In this document: positions 23,031 through 36,300 of the stretch, piece after piece | How the letters are laid out: every line of letters starts with the position of its first letter | Numbering within the stretch: position 1 is the first letter of the stretch | Assembly: GCA_031761405.1 (NCBI GenBank) | Contig: JASEVX010000011.1 | Location: forward strand, 28,383,674 to 28,447,673 | Origin: Serripes groenlandicus | Taxonomy: Eukaryota > Mollusca > Bivalvia > Cardiida > Cardiidae | DNA: 64,000 bases | Direction of reading: 5' to 3' | Notes under the pieces: model-generated | The model's database searches: none | What the model saw: only the letters and a program-made list of their open reading frames with translations | Told to the model about the DNA's origin: nothing | Program-made: the position numbers and the translations under genes

Positions 23031-24189
23031 TTGTTTACCTGACAATCTGTATTTGCCTAGAAATAAGTGCGTACTTCCACCAGATGTACAGGCTAATTTT
23101 GCTATAGACTGTTCACAAAAGTCAACTGGTACTTTTTCAATGTAAGGGCTAAAAACATGTATTGATACCGGAATGCATGTCGTATACATTAACGATTTCA
23201 TGCAAATGTATGATATATATTTTAATATATGACTTTTATATTGATTATTTAATAAATATCTATGAATATGTATAAGTGTTCCGAGTATCTAAGTTATAGC
23301 TTATATAGTTGAGGAGACGAATCGACTTTAATTCAAAAGATAAACACATTTAAAAGTATGCCGAAAAGAGCCATAACTCATTCAACATTCATGGTAGAGT
23401 TATATCCCTCCGTCCAGTTTTTATAATCCGATATAAAAAGATCTCAGCAGCGGATGTTCCTGAAAACATTACGGGACAAAAAGAAACACACTCATATTAC
23501 AGTTTGGATAGATTTTCCAGTTTGAACAATTCTTCAAAACATAGGAGAACTAAAATCATGTATCCACCAAAAGTGCGTTAAATAATTCTCTTCAGTAATT
23601 GTTTATTGGTTTAGCTCGTCCGATCGAAAATGTATTAATTGGCATCGACACAACTTGACAGAATGTTCAATTAAGCATAGTCTAATGTAGATATAAACTG
23701 TTCACAAACGACAGCTTGTATCTTTTCCAACGAACATGCCCCAACTACACGATGTTTCAAGAAGCAACTACATGTTTATTTTTTTTATTGCGAATCAAAG
23801 TTTTAAGGGATTTCTATTTGGACACTAACCATTAATTAACAATACTATCCAAACAAGTTCAAAAATAATTCGTTACCAGGACCTTCAGAAAGAACGGTGA
23901 AAAACCCTTATTAAAAAAACATCAGTTACTCCAAATGTTTCAACTTTTATTATCAAGAACGATAATACGCCACTTACAGAACACCAACTGAACATATTTA
24001 TTTCCCTTTCATTTTTGTGCTGGTGTACAGTAGTGGGCTTTGTAATGGACCGACTATATTGCTACCATAACTAAATATAGTCTGTCTTAGGGGCGATTCA
24101 AACAACTTATCATTGGGTCAATAGACATGGCAAATACGCGTATGGTAATATTGAACAGGATTTACCTAGCACTGATTAGTCTTCGACTG
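23031..24189. other. Non-coding; end of unit A homology
   Basis: 23410..23930 matches 50460..50960. After that the two units part. No gene recognised. Confidence 0.55.
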
Positions 24190-24404
24190 TTAACTCTTTC
24201 AGCGCCAAAGGGCAATATTGAGGTTTTTGCAAACAATACAGATTCAGGTGAGTCAGCTCGTGACGAGCTGTCTCACCAGAAATCAGCATTGTTTGCCTTT
24301 TAGTTGTCAAAATATTCCAAAACCTTTATTACATGAGAAATGAAGACGCCCGATTTTGAACATGGAAGGGTCTACTTTAAACAATTCGGCGCTGAAAGAG
24401 TTAC
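24190..24404 (+). repeat. CTTTCAGCG MITE
   Basis: Ends TTAACTCTTTCAGCGCC and GGCGCTGAAAGAGTTA, with a central CAGCTCGTGACGAGCTG palindrome. Confidence 0.85.
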
Positions 24405-24519
24405 TGTTATCATGTGACTGTATAAACGTTATTTCATATGATATTCCACAGTGGTGGTTAAAACATCGCGCAGTTTAGTGGGTAAATCCCCCTATCACAT
24501 TAACATAACTTAAGGGGAA

Positions 24520-24690
24520 ATCCGCCTTGGTCGAGTGTATAGCGTCGGGGACTTGAAACCTGGTGTCCCATGTTCGATCCCCAGTCGCGGCAAGACGGTC
24601 ATGGTGGAGTGCTCTTGGGCAAGACACATTTTCTAGTATAGTGCTTGTTTATGTACCCAGGGATCATAAATAAGTTCACTGTCGACGTGA
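24520..24690 (+). repeat. tRNA-derived SINE
   Basis: tRNA-like head (GTCGAGTGTATAGCGTCGGG, B-box ATGTTCGATCCCC), then the body GGTCATGGTGGAGTGCTCTTGG and CCCAGGGATCATAAATAAG. The same family is reversed at 25215..25445, 28455..28640 and 35825..36045, and forward at 33040..33190. Confidence 0.75.
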
Positions 24691-24793
24691 TATAACTGAA
24701 CAATTCTGTACACCCCGCCCCCAAGGGCGGCTATTATTCAGGCATTCAGCGTCCGGTACCGCGGTATTTTGATAACGCTTTACTTCATATTAT

Positions 24794-25036
24794 ATGATCC
24801 GTCCCGCGAGAAAACCAACATTGTGGACTCTGCGTAAAGTATCGACCCGGATCAGCCTAAACATGCCACGAAAGCTAACCCGGACATACACTTTTCGTTT
24901 CCTGTGGATTTTTTGTTTCAGGAATCATCACTCTATAACTCTATCTCCCAGAGACGGAATGTGTCGGCCTGGATTAGCCTGGTTCGATACATAACGCAGA
25001 GGAAATAATGTTGGTTTTCTCGTGAAACGTCTCATA
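24794..25036 (+). repeat. GAGCCG MITE
   Basis: Near complete, ends ATGATCCGTCCCGCGAG and TTTTCTCGTGAAACGTCTCAT. Confidence 0.85.
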
Positions 25037-25214
25037 TGAGAATGTTAGTGAGAACAAGTACAACTTGGTATTTTCGAACAGTGTAGGTTCAGATCACATT
25101 GTTCATCTGTTCAGTTTTATGGGAATCTACACGAGTTGACAGAATCTTCTAACATTTTGTAGTAAAGTCTAGTCCACAAAGATGTAAGGACATTTCAATA
25201 TCAGGAAAGATTAT

Positions 25215-25445
25215 ATTAGTTGAAAGATGTTTTATTGTTTTATTGGGATTTTGCGCCGCTTTCAACATTATTTCAGTTATATCACGGCGACAGTAGACTT
25301 ATTCATGATCACTGGGTAAACAAACCAGTACTAGGCGGGAAATATGCATTGCACAAGAGCACTCCACCATAAACGTCGTGCCTTGACTGTAGCTCGAGCC
25401 CGGGACGCCCGGATTCAAATTCCCGACGCTAACCACTCGACCTCG
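25215..25445 (-). repeat. tRNA-derived SINE
   Basis: Minus-strand copy of the family at 24520. The plus strand reads TTTATTGGGATTTTGCGCCG at its 3' end and GAGCCCGGGACGCCCGGATTC at its tRNA-like end. Confidence 0.75.
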
Positions 25446-25674
25446 GATGGATGGGTGTTACGTGTTACACGATAACAATGATTTATCATAAACCAAACGA
25501 GTAATGAGGATGATAAATAACTGATTAGATTACAGAAACTCAAATTGCGGTCACCGTTATCGTTTAATGTTGTACACGATAAGATATGTTTACACATTCC
25601 CCCACCTGCAAACACCATTGACACATCGGTAACAAACTTGTGCAGGGGCGTAGCTTTGCAATAATCAATGTGTA

Positions 25675-25880
25675 GACCGTCTCGTGAGAAAAATCAAAAT
25701 TGTGGACTCTGCGTAAAGTATCGATCCGGATCAGCCTAAGTGTGCCACACATGTATGCCTACCCGGATAGACACTTTTTGCCTCCTGTGGATTTTCTGTT
25801 TCAGGAATCATTACTCTATACATCTTTTCCCCTAAGACGGAATGTGTCGGCTGATCTGGTCGATACATTACGCAGATGTC
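25675..25880 (+). repeat. GAGCCG MITE, right end missing
   Basis: Left end GACCGTCTCGTGAGAAAA. It stops after CATTACGCAGATG. It is followed by an A-rich stretch (25890..26100) with CAGAACGTTTATTTAGACG, possibly the 3' end of an inverted retroelement. Confidence 0.7.
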
Positions 25881-26344
25881 TATCGCAGCAGCTGCATTTT
25901 GAGAAAAAATGTGTAGGCACGTGCCTACAGTGCCTAAAGAACAGAACAGAACGTTTATTTAGACGTATACAAAGTACATAGTCATTTACAAACATACATA
26001 CATATAGAAAATATTCAGTCACGTGGGTTTGAAAAAAACTCAAAAAACAATAAAAAAATGAAGAAGGAAAAAATAAAAAAAAAATCAACAAAAAAATCAG
26101 TTGATTGAAAAAGTGAAAAGCAGGAAATTGTAGTAAAGAGGCTGAACTTTGATAAAGGTTAACCTTGAAATATCTGTAATCTAAGTTCTAATGCGATTTT
26201 AACAAAAATGGCAGTTTTTTAACAATTGATTTAAAGAGAGCTACGCCCCTGTTGTGGTAACATTATGGCCAAAGAAAAAAATGCTCCCAAGTAACTCCTT
26301 TTGCCACATTGTTTCAACTATATTTAATTCTAGTAATTTTATTT

Positions 26345-26557
26345 TTAACCCTTTCAGCGCCGATTTGTGTAAAGTCGACTCTTCCATGTTCAAAGTCGGT
26401 CGTCTCCATTTCTCATATAATACACTTTTCGACAATTTTTATAACTAAAAGGCAAACAATGCTGATTTCAGGTGAGACAGCTCGTTACGAGCTGACTCGC
26501 CTGAATCAGTATTGTTTGCAAAAACCTGAATATTGCCTTTGGCGCTGAAAGAGTTAA
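26345..26557 (-). repeat. CTTTCAGCG MITE, reversed
   Basis: Complete 213-bp copy in reverse orientation, bounded by TTAACCCTTTCAGCGCC and GGCGCTGAAAGAGTTAA. The TTAA on both sides suggests a TTAA target site. Confidence 0.85.
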
Positions 26558-29052
26558 GAGATTTTTCATATTTTTGCCCATGTGTTTTCAAAGCAGTCTT
26601 CCCCAAATGTGTTTATTTTTGTGCGTAAGGGTTAATTGTCATTTGCATAACAGGTTACAGATTGGTGTTTCCTTTTTCAATAATATTTCAATTATCGCTT
26701 GATCATTGAAATAGTAGACCTACACTTATTTATAATCCTTGGTTGTCTCAAAGGCGTTCGTTAAAAAACGTTTCTTATAAGTGCATTATGTCACATTCCA
26801 AAAATAGCATGGGTATATAATTATACAATAATAATAATGACTTCATATAATATCATATAGGGAGACTATTTATACTAACAGGGTCTTATTTTTTTCCCGT
26901 GATTTCCAAATCTTCACAAACAAAAATCCAGACGACCGTGATTGACTTTACAGTGTCAGGCTAGGTAAGTGTGCATCGACTAAAGACACGCCAAAATGAA
27001 ATTCGCCAGTAAGGATCGAACACGGGACAATCGGCCTCAAATACAACGCATAAGAAACTTATGGCAACTATAAATGTCGAAATAAGTATGTGGTGCATAT
27101 TTGAAAGAAAAAAAAATGGGAACAATAAATCTCAGTTTGAGCAACTTCACGTTTTCCTCAAATCATTTCAACATCGTCTTCTTAAGAAGCGTTGAATATC
27201 ATCTCTATGAAGGAAGGTGTCACAAAATTCCTTACGCAACCATTGTTGTAGTTTGAGTCCGGAGTCCCGGGCACGATATTTTTAAAAATGATAATCTGAT
27301 CCGGCGCACATACAACACCAAACAAAACAATTTGTATTCCATACGTGCATTCATACTTTCACAAAGGCATACGCACGTTACTAGACTCCCCTGTAAAATG
27401 AAGAAAGAGTCGACATTAGAAAGTATCGACAAAAACCCTGTACATGACTCTCTTTATCTTTTACCTACACGCAGACGTACTTTGATGCATATATAACCTA
27501 CGACGTACGAAAATATTGTGTCAAAAGGAGATATTTCTCATAATGAGCCATAATGCTTTCAACTCTATCCAGTAATTATTTGTTCGTTTATAGAGATGTT
27601 CTATAGTTTGATCTAGATTTGCTCAATGTTGTCTGCTGAATATGTGTTAATTTAAACACTATTTATTTTACATCGATTGCGAAGCAAGCTTTCAGCTTAT
27701 ATTAATCGAGTTCGGTGTCTGATTCCTGGAGACTCAACCGGTATCCCAAAGTCAGGACCCGCTCATCACGGGACTCGAACAAGGGACCTTTGATACGAGA
27801 GGCCGACGCTCTACCTCAACTCCACTGAATATGTGTTATTCATGTATGTGGGAAACGGTTAATGTAAGGGTTTTAAAACCAACTGAATGTTTTATGAACC
27901 AATACTTCTCGATTCGTATACATGAACATATATTATTACCTTATTTAAAACACATTCAAGCTAATATGTCTATAGCCAAAACCACGCTCGTCGCAAACTT
28001 ATATAATTACAAAAAACTCAGCAGGACCAATAACTTAACGTGGCAAAAATGATCACAAATGAAATAAGACCTATAACAATTTTCGGTTTAAAAACGAAAT
28101 ATACCAGAAGTAATTAGCCCTTCCCCAAGTGCAGATGCATTTTCATTTATCTACGGCAGACGATTTTTTAGAAACAATGTGACAAAAGGAGAAATTGCTC
28201 AACTCTATTGTAGAAGATAACTTTCATATGACGAAATGTTCCATATTTTTCCTCAGATTATTTCAAAGTTTACTACTGATTTGTAGATTGTATGAAAGGG
28301 TTAAAACCGTTGTAAAAGTGATTAAATTAGAAAAACGCGATGATTCAATATGAAAATACACCCGTTTATTGTTAATAAAACGTTTTCATCATTATATAAC
28401 ATGCTAGAATAATCCAGTTTTGTTTTGGCCGTTTTAAGCGATATAATATGCTTTGAATGTGAATTCGCTTTTGTGCTGTTTTCAATATTATTTCATCTGT
28501 ATCAGCTATATCAAGGCGATAGAACTTATTCATGGTCCCTGGGTAAACAAACCAGTATTGGGCTACGAAATGTTCCTTCTCCAAGGAAATCTTTCCATCG
28601 AGCCCGTCATGCCTGGTTCCAACTCCTACGCTAATAACTCGACCAGGGCAGAATAGGAATTAACCGTACACATACAGTAGACTCACGAAAACTAGAACTC
28701 TAAACGGACTCATACAATTTCACCTTTTTGCAACAATGTTTTCAAATCTATTTAATCAAAATATTTTTTATAAGTGAATGTTTTTCACATTTTCTTTTTT
28801 TAACATAATTTCTGTTGCACATTTCTTGTATGTGGGAAAGTGTAAATATATGCGTGACCCATTATCCGCGGAATTCCTGGTTTTAAAAGTGTCCTACGAA
28901 GCAGACATCGAGCGTGATAAATATAAGTTCAAGATTGTTCCGCAATCGATGCAAGATAAATAAGACTATAAACTGAACTAAACAATGAAGATCAAGATTA
29001 GACATCGCGAATGTGCAGACTGATCTTGCTCTTCATTGTGCTTAACTGTTGT
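26558..29052. other. Intergenic, repeats only
   Basis: No gene recognised between the end of the unit-B receptor gene and the start of the unit-A one. It holds a reversed tRNA-like SINE head at 27700..27830 (GGGACTCGAACAAGGGACC), a partial reversed SINE at 28455..28640, and copies of the GAGAAATTGCTC repeat near 27530 and 28190. Confidence 0.5.
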
Positions 29053-29244
29053 TTAACCATTTCGCTGCCAAAAGCAATTAAATACTTTTGTAAACAATGC
29101 AGATTCAGGAGAGACAGCTCGTAACGAGCTGTCTCTCCTGAAATCTGCATTGTTTTGCTACTTCGACATTAGATTTTACCATGTTATCTGTTGGACGAAA
29201 ATGGAAGAGCCGGCTTTGTGAAAATTCGATAGGTAAAGAGTTAA
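29053..29244 (+). repeat. CTTTCAGCG MITE, divergent
   Basis: Ends TTAACCATTTCGCTGCC and AGGTAAAGAGTTAA, with an extended central palindrome GAGACAGCTCGTAACGAGCT. Confidence 0.75.
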
Positions 29245-29268
29245 CGCGGTGTATATCGTATTACTCAT

Positions 29269-29735
29269 ATGAACCGTTCCACGAGTAAACCAACATTGTT
29301 GACTTTTCGTAAAGTATCAACCCGAATCAGCCTAAGCATACCACACAGGCGTACCCGGATATACACTTTTCGCCTCCTGTGGATTTTCTGTTTCAGGAAT
29401 CACTACTCTATCTATCCCCCCTTAGACGGAATGTGTCGGCCGGATCAGTCTGCGCGGACAGCGCAGGCTGATCTGGTCGATACATTACGCAGATATATTG
29501 ATATGAGCCGTCCCGCGAAAAAACCAACATTGTTGACTTTTCGTAAAGTATCAACCCGAATCAGCCTAAGCAACCCGGACAGACATTTTTCGCCTCCTGT
29601 GGATTTTCTGTTTCAGGAATCATTACTCTATACCTCTATCACCCTGAGACAGATTGTGGAAGTCCGCGCAGGCTGATCTGGGTCGATACATTTCGCAGAG
29701 TCCATAATGTTGGTTTTCTCGTGAAACTGCTCAAA
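29269..29735 (+). repeat. Two head-to-tail GAGCCG MITEs
   Basis: The first copy runs 29269..29501 and lacks its right terminal repeat. The second starts at 29503 with ATGAGCCGTCCCGCG and ends in TTTTCTCGTGAAACTGCTCA. This is the only directly adjacent pair in the window. Confidence 0.75.
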
Positions 29736-29779
29736 TGTCTTTTTGAATCGCGTAGAGCGGGATAGTGGTTAAAACCGGT

Positions 29780-30307
29780 TTATATTAAACTGCTTTGCAG
29801 CATCGAACTGATTTTACCTGATTGATTTATTGAAGAATGACGAGACTTTATTGAAGAATGGGATGACTGCTTTTCCGGCGATTGACCGATTATTTCGGGA
29901 TCGTCAGTCTCCGTACCTGATCGTACACGGTGTGCGTCTGCTTCCCGTTCACGAGTACCGTATATCGTACGATCGCATCTATCCTCGTCACCTCCGGATA
30001 ATAAAGGATGTTCATCTTCATCCGGCTTCCTGCAGCATGCAAACATTCTCCGCCGAACTGTACCGTCAAGCAGACAAAACAGACAGAAGTTAAAAAACGC
30101 CTGGGAAGGATCTCCGAACGCCTGCATCTTCTCCAATACCTCCATGAACTTCGATGAACGTGACGCATTTAACAGGCTCATTATAAACCGGATCGTCCCC
30201 CACATCCGTACTGACCAGAGCACGAGGAACACGAATATATAGTTCCTGTCCTCGTGTCTTAGACTGTCATGGATATCCTGGAACTGTCTACTGTTGTGCT
30301 TAAGGTG
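29780..30307 (-). CDS. GPR157: GPR157-like receptor, unit B, exon 4 (last)
   Basis: 528-nt terminal exon, phase 0, after a TTTTCTAG acceptor. It codes the third intracellular loop, TM6 (FVFLVLWSVRMWGTIRF), TM7 (AFFNFCLFCLLDGTVRRR), a CC pair suited to palmitoylation, and a Ser-rich tail with SxxSSxxS-like clusters typical of kinase targets. It stops at TAA 29780. The paralogous exon is 62141..62500. Confidence 0.9.
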   Translation of the reverse strand, partial: HLKHNSRQFQDIHDSLRHEDRNYIFVFLVLWSVRMWGTIRFIMSLLNASRSSKFMEVLEKMQAFGDPSQAFFNFCLFCLLDGTVRRRMFACCRKPDEDEHPLLSGGDEDRCDRTIYGTREREADAHRVRSGTETDDPEIIGQSPEKQSSHSSIKSRHSSINQSGKISSMLQSSLI

Positions 30308-33300
30308 CTAGAAAATAAGGTCACGATATCAGTGTCCATTCTTTATTTAATAATTGTTCTTTCATTTATAGAAAGTTTCCATACTTTTGCCAAGATGTGT
30401 TTAAAGACACCTGCTGCAGATTCGGTGTATGTGGGAAAGGATTAAAGTTTATTTTTTTTATTTCAGTTGAGCCGTTTGCAAGACCCAAACTATGTTAATA
30501 CTAATGAGAGACCATATATGCCTTTGAACATTGTGACAGCGCCTTCAAGATGAAAGCTATTAAACAAGGTCACGATAGCAGTTGAAACTCAATGACGTAA
30601 TAAATTCCATCAATATCTGGCGCATCAGAAGCAGACGATTTCTGAAAACATTGCGGCACACGGAGTTATTGCACATGTCAATTTCTTGTGAAATGAATAA
30701 TTTGCATGTTTTGATAAGCATAAGTTCCCAATGTGTGAACATGAGTGTAACATAATTGAGCCGTCCCGCAAGAAAATCAACACTGTGGAATCTGCGTAAA
30801 GTATCGACCCGGATCAGCCTAAGCATGCCTCGCAGGCTTCCCCGGATGGACACTTTTCGCCTCCTGTGGATTTTCTGTTTCAGGAATCATCTCTCTATAC
30901 CTTTATCCCCCTGTGACGGAATGTGTCTGCCCGGATCAGTCTGCGCGGACTGCGCAGGCTGATCTGGGTCAATACATTACGCAGAGGCCATAATGTTGGT
31001 TTTCTCGCGGGACGGTTTTATTATAGATTTGTTCTGACAAGACAATGATTTGCACATTTTGAGAAGAGTGTCCTGACATATTGTAACTTGAGTTAAAAAC
31101 AAAGACTCGTGGAAAAATAAATAATGTGCATGGTTGTGAGAATTGCAATTTCAAAATGTCAGTTGAGTAGGATATATAGATTTTTTGTTAAAATATAACA
31201 ACAAGTCCATGGTGTTCATGCAAAACGGTTGTAACTACATCTTGAACAAGATGTAGTTACAACCGTTTTGCATTAAACCCTCGAAGTCATTGTTTTGAGA
31301 ATAGTCTTCTGCAGTCGTCTGCTGCAGTTTCTTGCATGTGGGAAAGGGTTAATGGCCCTGTCACACTATTGCGTATGAGAGAAATATATTAGTTGCGTAT
31401 GAAAATTCATAAATAAATGTTCATATAATGAATTTTCATACGCACAAAAAGCCCTTGAAAACACAGAATTGTGAGTATACTTACCGTATCGAACCTGTGA
31501 GTAGCGTATCTCCAGCGTATGTCCAGCGTAGTCTGCGTATGGCTATCGAATGATTAGCGTATGAACTGCACATGCCATGCGTACCGCTATCACGTGACAA
31601 ATAGCCCATCTAAGTCAACGGAGAACTGTAGAAGCTCTAGAAATGGGATCCTATAGATACTCTTTATCAAAACGCTGGCAATACGCAGGGGACACGCTTG
31701 CCATACGCCAATCATACGCTAGTTGTACGTTATGTATACGTTACTCAGTCGTCAGGCATACGCCAATATGTCTATATACGTTGCAGATACGTCAGACATA
31801 CGTTAGAGGTACGTAACTCATGCACCACCAATACGCTAGCTGTACGGTACACCTTAATGCCATCGTATGTCAGCGTCTGCATTGCGTATAAACCATACGT
31901 CCGAATACGCACACAATTCTTAGGAATGCTTAAAAAATAAAATCTGACTCGCCGTATGCCAGCGTATGCAACCGTATGCGACCGTGCTTGAAACGTATAA
32001 AACATATGCCTAACGTAGCCCTAGCGTATACCAGCGTATGCGTGCTATTTTTCTCTATACAAGATAAACTCAGAATATCCAAGACTTTCCTACTTGCATT
32101 GCAGACGCATCTCAAGCAGACGACTTTTAAAGACGTTGTGACTAAAGGAGACATTGCTCATGATGAGCACTTTGTCCTTTTTGACAAAATGATTCCAACT
32201 TTATTCGATAATTATATATCATTTATAGATATATTCCAAATAGTTATCCGGAATGGTTTCATAGTCGTCTGCTACAGATGAAATGGAAGAGGATTAATTA
32301 ATGCGTCCTTACCAAGTGAAGTTTGAGTAGAACATATAGACTCGTGGTTACGAGGTAACACAAGATTTCCCAGCCTTTCCCCGTCACCACCATCCACATT
32401 ATAGCTTTCCCGGGTAATCCATCATCAGGGGAAATCCTTTTAATATTTATCCAACACCAGGGGCCAGTCCCAGCTTGTGACGACACTGATGGGGTTACAT
32501 CTTGTCCCAAAGCATTCGAAGAAAAGGCGATGGCGACGATAATGCCTGAAATATACAAGGGACGCGATCAAATGTCTGTTATTTCGCATTTACCCTACAA
32601 ATAGGTTTGACAATAACACACATTGTACCTGTGTTCAGTGTGTTGAACGTACCTGACAACGTCGACCCGATCTTGACCGTCACAATTATGTACATGAATA
32701 TAAACAAGTATATATTTTCATCATATTTGTGCTATGAAGTCACGCATTGTGAGACACATATCGGATATTCTTAATTCTCTGAAACAGAAACCCTCGCAGT
32801 GTTATTATAAACATGTATACCTTTACAAAAAGGAAAGGGTGTCGAGTAATAACAAGTGATTTATTGGGTTTCAAGCGCCTTTCAACAACTTTTAAGTTGT
32901 TGAAAGGTGTCCAGTTCACAGAAGAAGAAGAAGAAGAAGAAGAAGAAGAAGAAGAAGAAGAAGAAGAAGAAGAAGAAGAAGAAGAAGAAGAAGAAGAAGA
33001 AGAAGAAGAAGAAGAAGAAGAAGAAGAAGAATGTTCATACAATTCTACGGTCATGGTGGAGTGCCCTTGGGCAAGGCACATTTTCTAGCCTAGTACTGGT
33101 TTGTTTACCCAGGGATCATGAATAATTAAATTTAACTGCGCGCTAAATGACCTTAGCTGTCGATGCGCCATAAAACAATATACATTCATTCATTCATACA
33201 ATTAAATCAATACATGAATAATCGATTCGATTTGATTGGGCAAACTCTAAGCCAATATAAATCAGGCTGTATCGGTAAAACTGTAACTTGAAACTATCCT

Positions 33301-36300
33301 TCAAACTAAGGAGAATACCCTTTATTTGTTTAACTGTACACATTCAACACTATTGTGTAATGTTTGTTTTATTTAAACAATATGACGAATGTCACACATT
33401 TGCAGCAGGAAGATCTGAAAACTTCTAGAAATGTAAAAGTAAAAGTAAAGGACAGCTTCACGCCAAACCAGTTTAACCGAATCTTAGACAGATAGTATGG
33501 TATTGGTTTTGTTATTGTCAGTGAAAGTGTCATAATATCTTCTTTGTAAAATCATAGCAAAACACTTCCAAAAATCCTTTTGTATCTATCATGACGTTTA
33601 TGGTTTATAGGAACGCCGTACTATTACATAAACACGTTTAAACTCCAATAGATCACTCTAAATGATCCCTTTAACTCTTTCAGTGCCAAAGGCAATATTG
33701 AGGTTTTTGCAAACAATACTGAATCAGGCGAGTCAGCTCGTAACGAGCTGTCTCACCAAAAATCAGCATTGTTTGCATTTTAGTTATCAAAATAGTCGAA
33801 ACTTTTATTACATGAGAAATGGAGACCCCCGATTTTGAACATGGAAGAGTCTACATTAAAAATGGCATCGGGTACATCTAGTAAATAATATGGAAATCTC
33901 TGTGAAAGTATGTTATTGACAAAAATAAAATGTATTATGGCAAAAGGGAATACTACTCATTATGAGCAATTTCTTCTTTTTGCCAAAATGTTTTAAAACG
34001 TCGTCAAGCTACAGAGGCACCATAAAGCTTATGTATGTTGGAAAGGATTAGATTAAACATTCTTAGTCAAATACAAAGCATCATATTGAGTGAATAGGAA
34101 ACATTATGAGAAAATGTGTCTTTCTTCATAATGAGCTTATACATAAATGTTCTTCATATGAGCCGTTCCACGAGAAAACTAACATTATGGACTCTGCGTA
34201 ATGTATCGACCCAGATCAGTCTGCGCAGTCCGAACAGGCTAACATGGGCCGACATTTTCCGTCTCAGGGAGATAGACGTATATAGTAATGATTCTTTAAA
34301 CAGAAAATCCTCACGAGGCGAAAAGTATCTGATTGGGTTAGCTTGCGAGACATGCTTAGACTGATCAGGGTCGATACCACAATGTTGGTTTGCCGATGGA
34401 ACGGCTCATATTTGTCAACTATTTCCTATATGCTGAAACATATACTTAAACCTATAGCAGGCGAATTATAAAACACATTGTAGTATAATAAGCAGCTTCT
34501 CCTTTTGTCGCCATGTTATCAACTTTATTCGTTTCATGTTTTTGTATGGATCCTTTCAAAGTTGTTTGCTGTAGATTTACTGTATGTAGGAAAGGTATCG
34601 GGTGCAAAGACATAACAACAAAAAGTCAATGTTGAAAAGCAGCTAGTTGCTTGCAAAGTCTGTTGTAAGGAGTACTGGTATAAGAAAGCTAGGACACTCA
34701 TGGTTTGGTGAAATGGCGGCCTTGATATATCTGACTTTTTTTTGTGAAAACGGTGAAGATTAAACCACAGTCAATCAATGTTATGTTTACTAGTGGTTCG
34801 ACTATGTACCCACGCCATAGTATGTTTACCTGTGGCGCGGCCATGTTACCCCGTCATGCTATGTTGACCCGTAGACGGGCCCTGTAACTTCACCGAGTTA
34901 TTTTAACGATGACGTCATAAAACATTCGGTTTTCCCCATATCGATTTTGTGACAGAAGTTTGGAAGTGTTCCATTTCTACGTAGTATTGATTTCTCCCGG
35001 AAGAAACCACATATTACAAATAATTTGATTGGTTGATGTCCAGTCTGTTAGGTTATTCCTTCTAGAGCGCGTATTTTGACGCCTTTTCAGTACGTAACCT
35101 TTGAAAATATTGTGGGAAAAAAAGGAGAAATTGAGCAATTTCCCCTTTTATCACAACATTTTCAACAATTTTACCTTCACATCCATGCTAAGGGTTTAAA
35201 TAAATAGTGCCTAACAGAAGTCGCTTTAAACCCACTGTGACTTATTGGCGAATGGTGCAGACCTGAGCAGACTTCGCGGATGCACTGTTTGATCTGAACG
35301 TATGCTGTTAGCAAACGCAGTTAGTTTTTTTTAGCAGAGTTCCGCGAGAAAAACAACATTGTGGACTCTGCGAAAAGTATCGGCCCGGATCAGCCTAAGC
35401 ATGCAGCAAAGGCTAACGCGGACAGACAATTTTCGCCTCCTTTGTATTTTCTGTTTCAGGAATCATTACTCTATACTTCTATCCCCCTGAGACGGAATGT
35501 GACGACCCGGATTAGCCTGCGCAGGCTGATCTGTGTCGATACATTACGCAGAGTCCATACTGTTGCTTTTCTCGTGGAACGGCTCATATATTATGCTTTC
35601 ACTTATGGAGATGGTCCACACGTTTAATCTATTCATGTTCAAAGTCGTCTGCTGCATACTTGTTAAATGCATTGTCTGTTTCACGAAGAAGGTCATTGCG
35701 TCCGACTCTGTTGTTGTTAATAGGCAGCGAGATCTCTCTTCTTTATATCGGATAAAACGTAGGCATAAGAGTTATCTGATGTAATTAGAAACAATAATGA
35801 CATTCTGTAGAAATGTGTTAAGTTTTTTGTTTTATTGGGTTTTTCTGCCGCTTTCAACATTATTTCAGTTATATAACGTCGACAGTTCACTTATTCATTA
35901 TCCTTGGGTAAACAAACCAGTACTAGGCTAGAAAATGTGCCTTGCCCATGGGCACTCCACCATGACCGTCGTGCCGCTACTGGGGATCGAACCCGGGACA
36001 CCGGTTTCAAATCCCCGACGCTAACCATTCGACCGGCGGATTCTGAAATGTGTTAAGAGGAGAAATTACACTAATGAACAATGAAACTTTTTCCCACAAT
36101 GCTTTCAAATACCGGTCAAATTTGTTTACATACTTTTATATATTCGGCATGTTTTACTGAGGTTTTTAAATCAGAACATTTAACGAATCTTGTCAACTTT
36201 TATCAGGACATGGTGAATTAGTGCTATCAAAAACCTTTCATTGATAACTATTATTGGAATAGGAAATCGATTGGGGGAAGTCCCTAAATATTCTTTAGTT

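Noticed and set aside
24794..30962. Short frames with RKVSTRISLSMPRR-type sequence found many times in the window
   Set aside because: They are all translations of the GAGCCG MITE. They recur because the MITE does and carry no independent coding evidence.
32740..33125. Poly-Glu, poly-Lys and poly-Ser open frames
   Set aside because: They cover a pure GAA tract inside an intron and have no conserved flanking protein.
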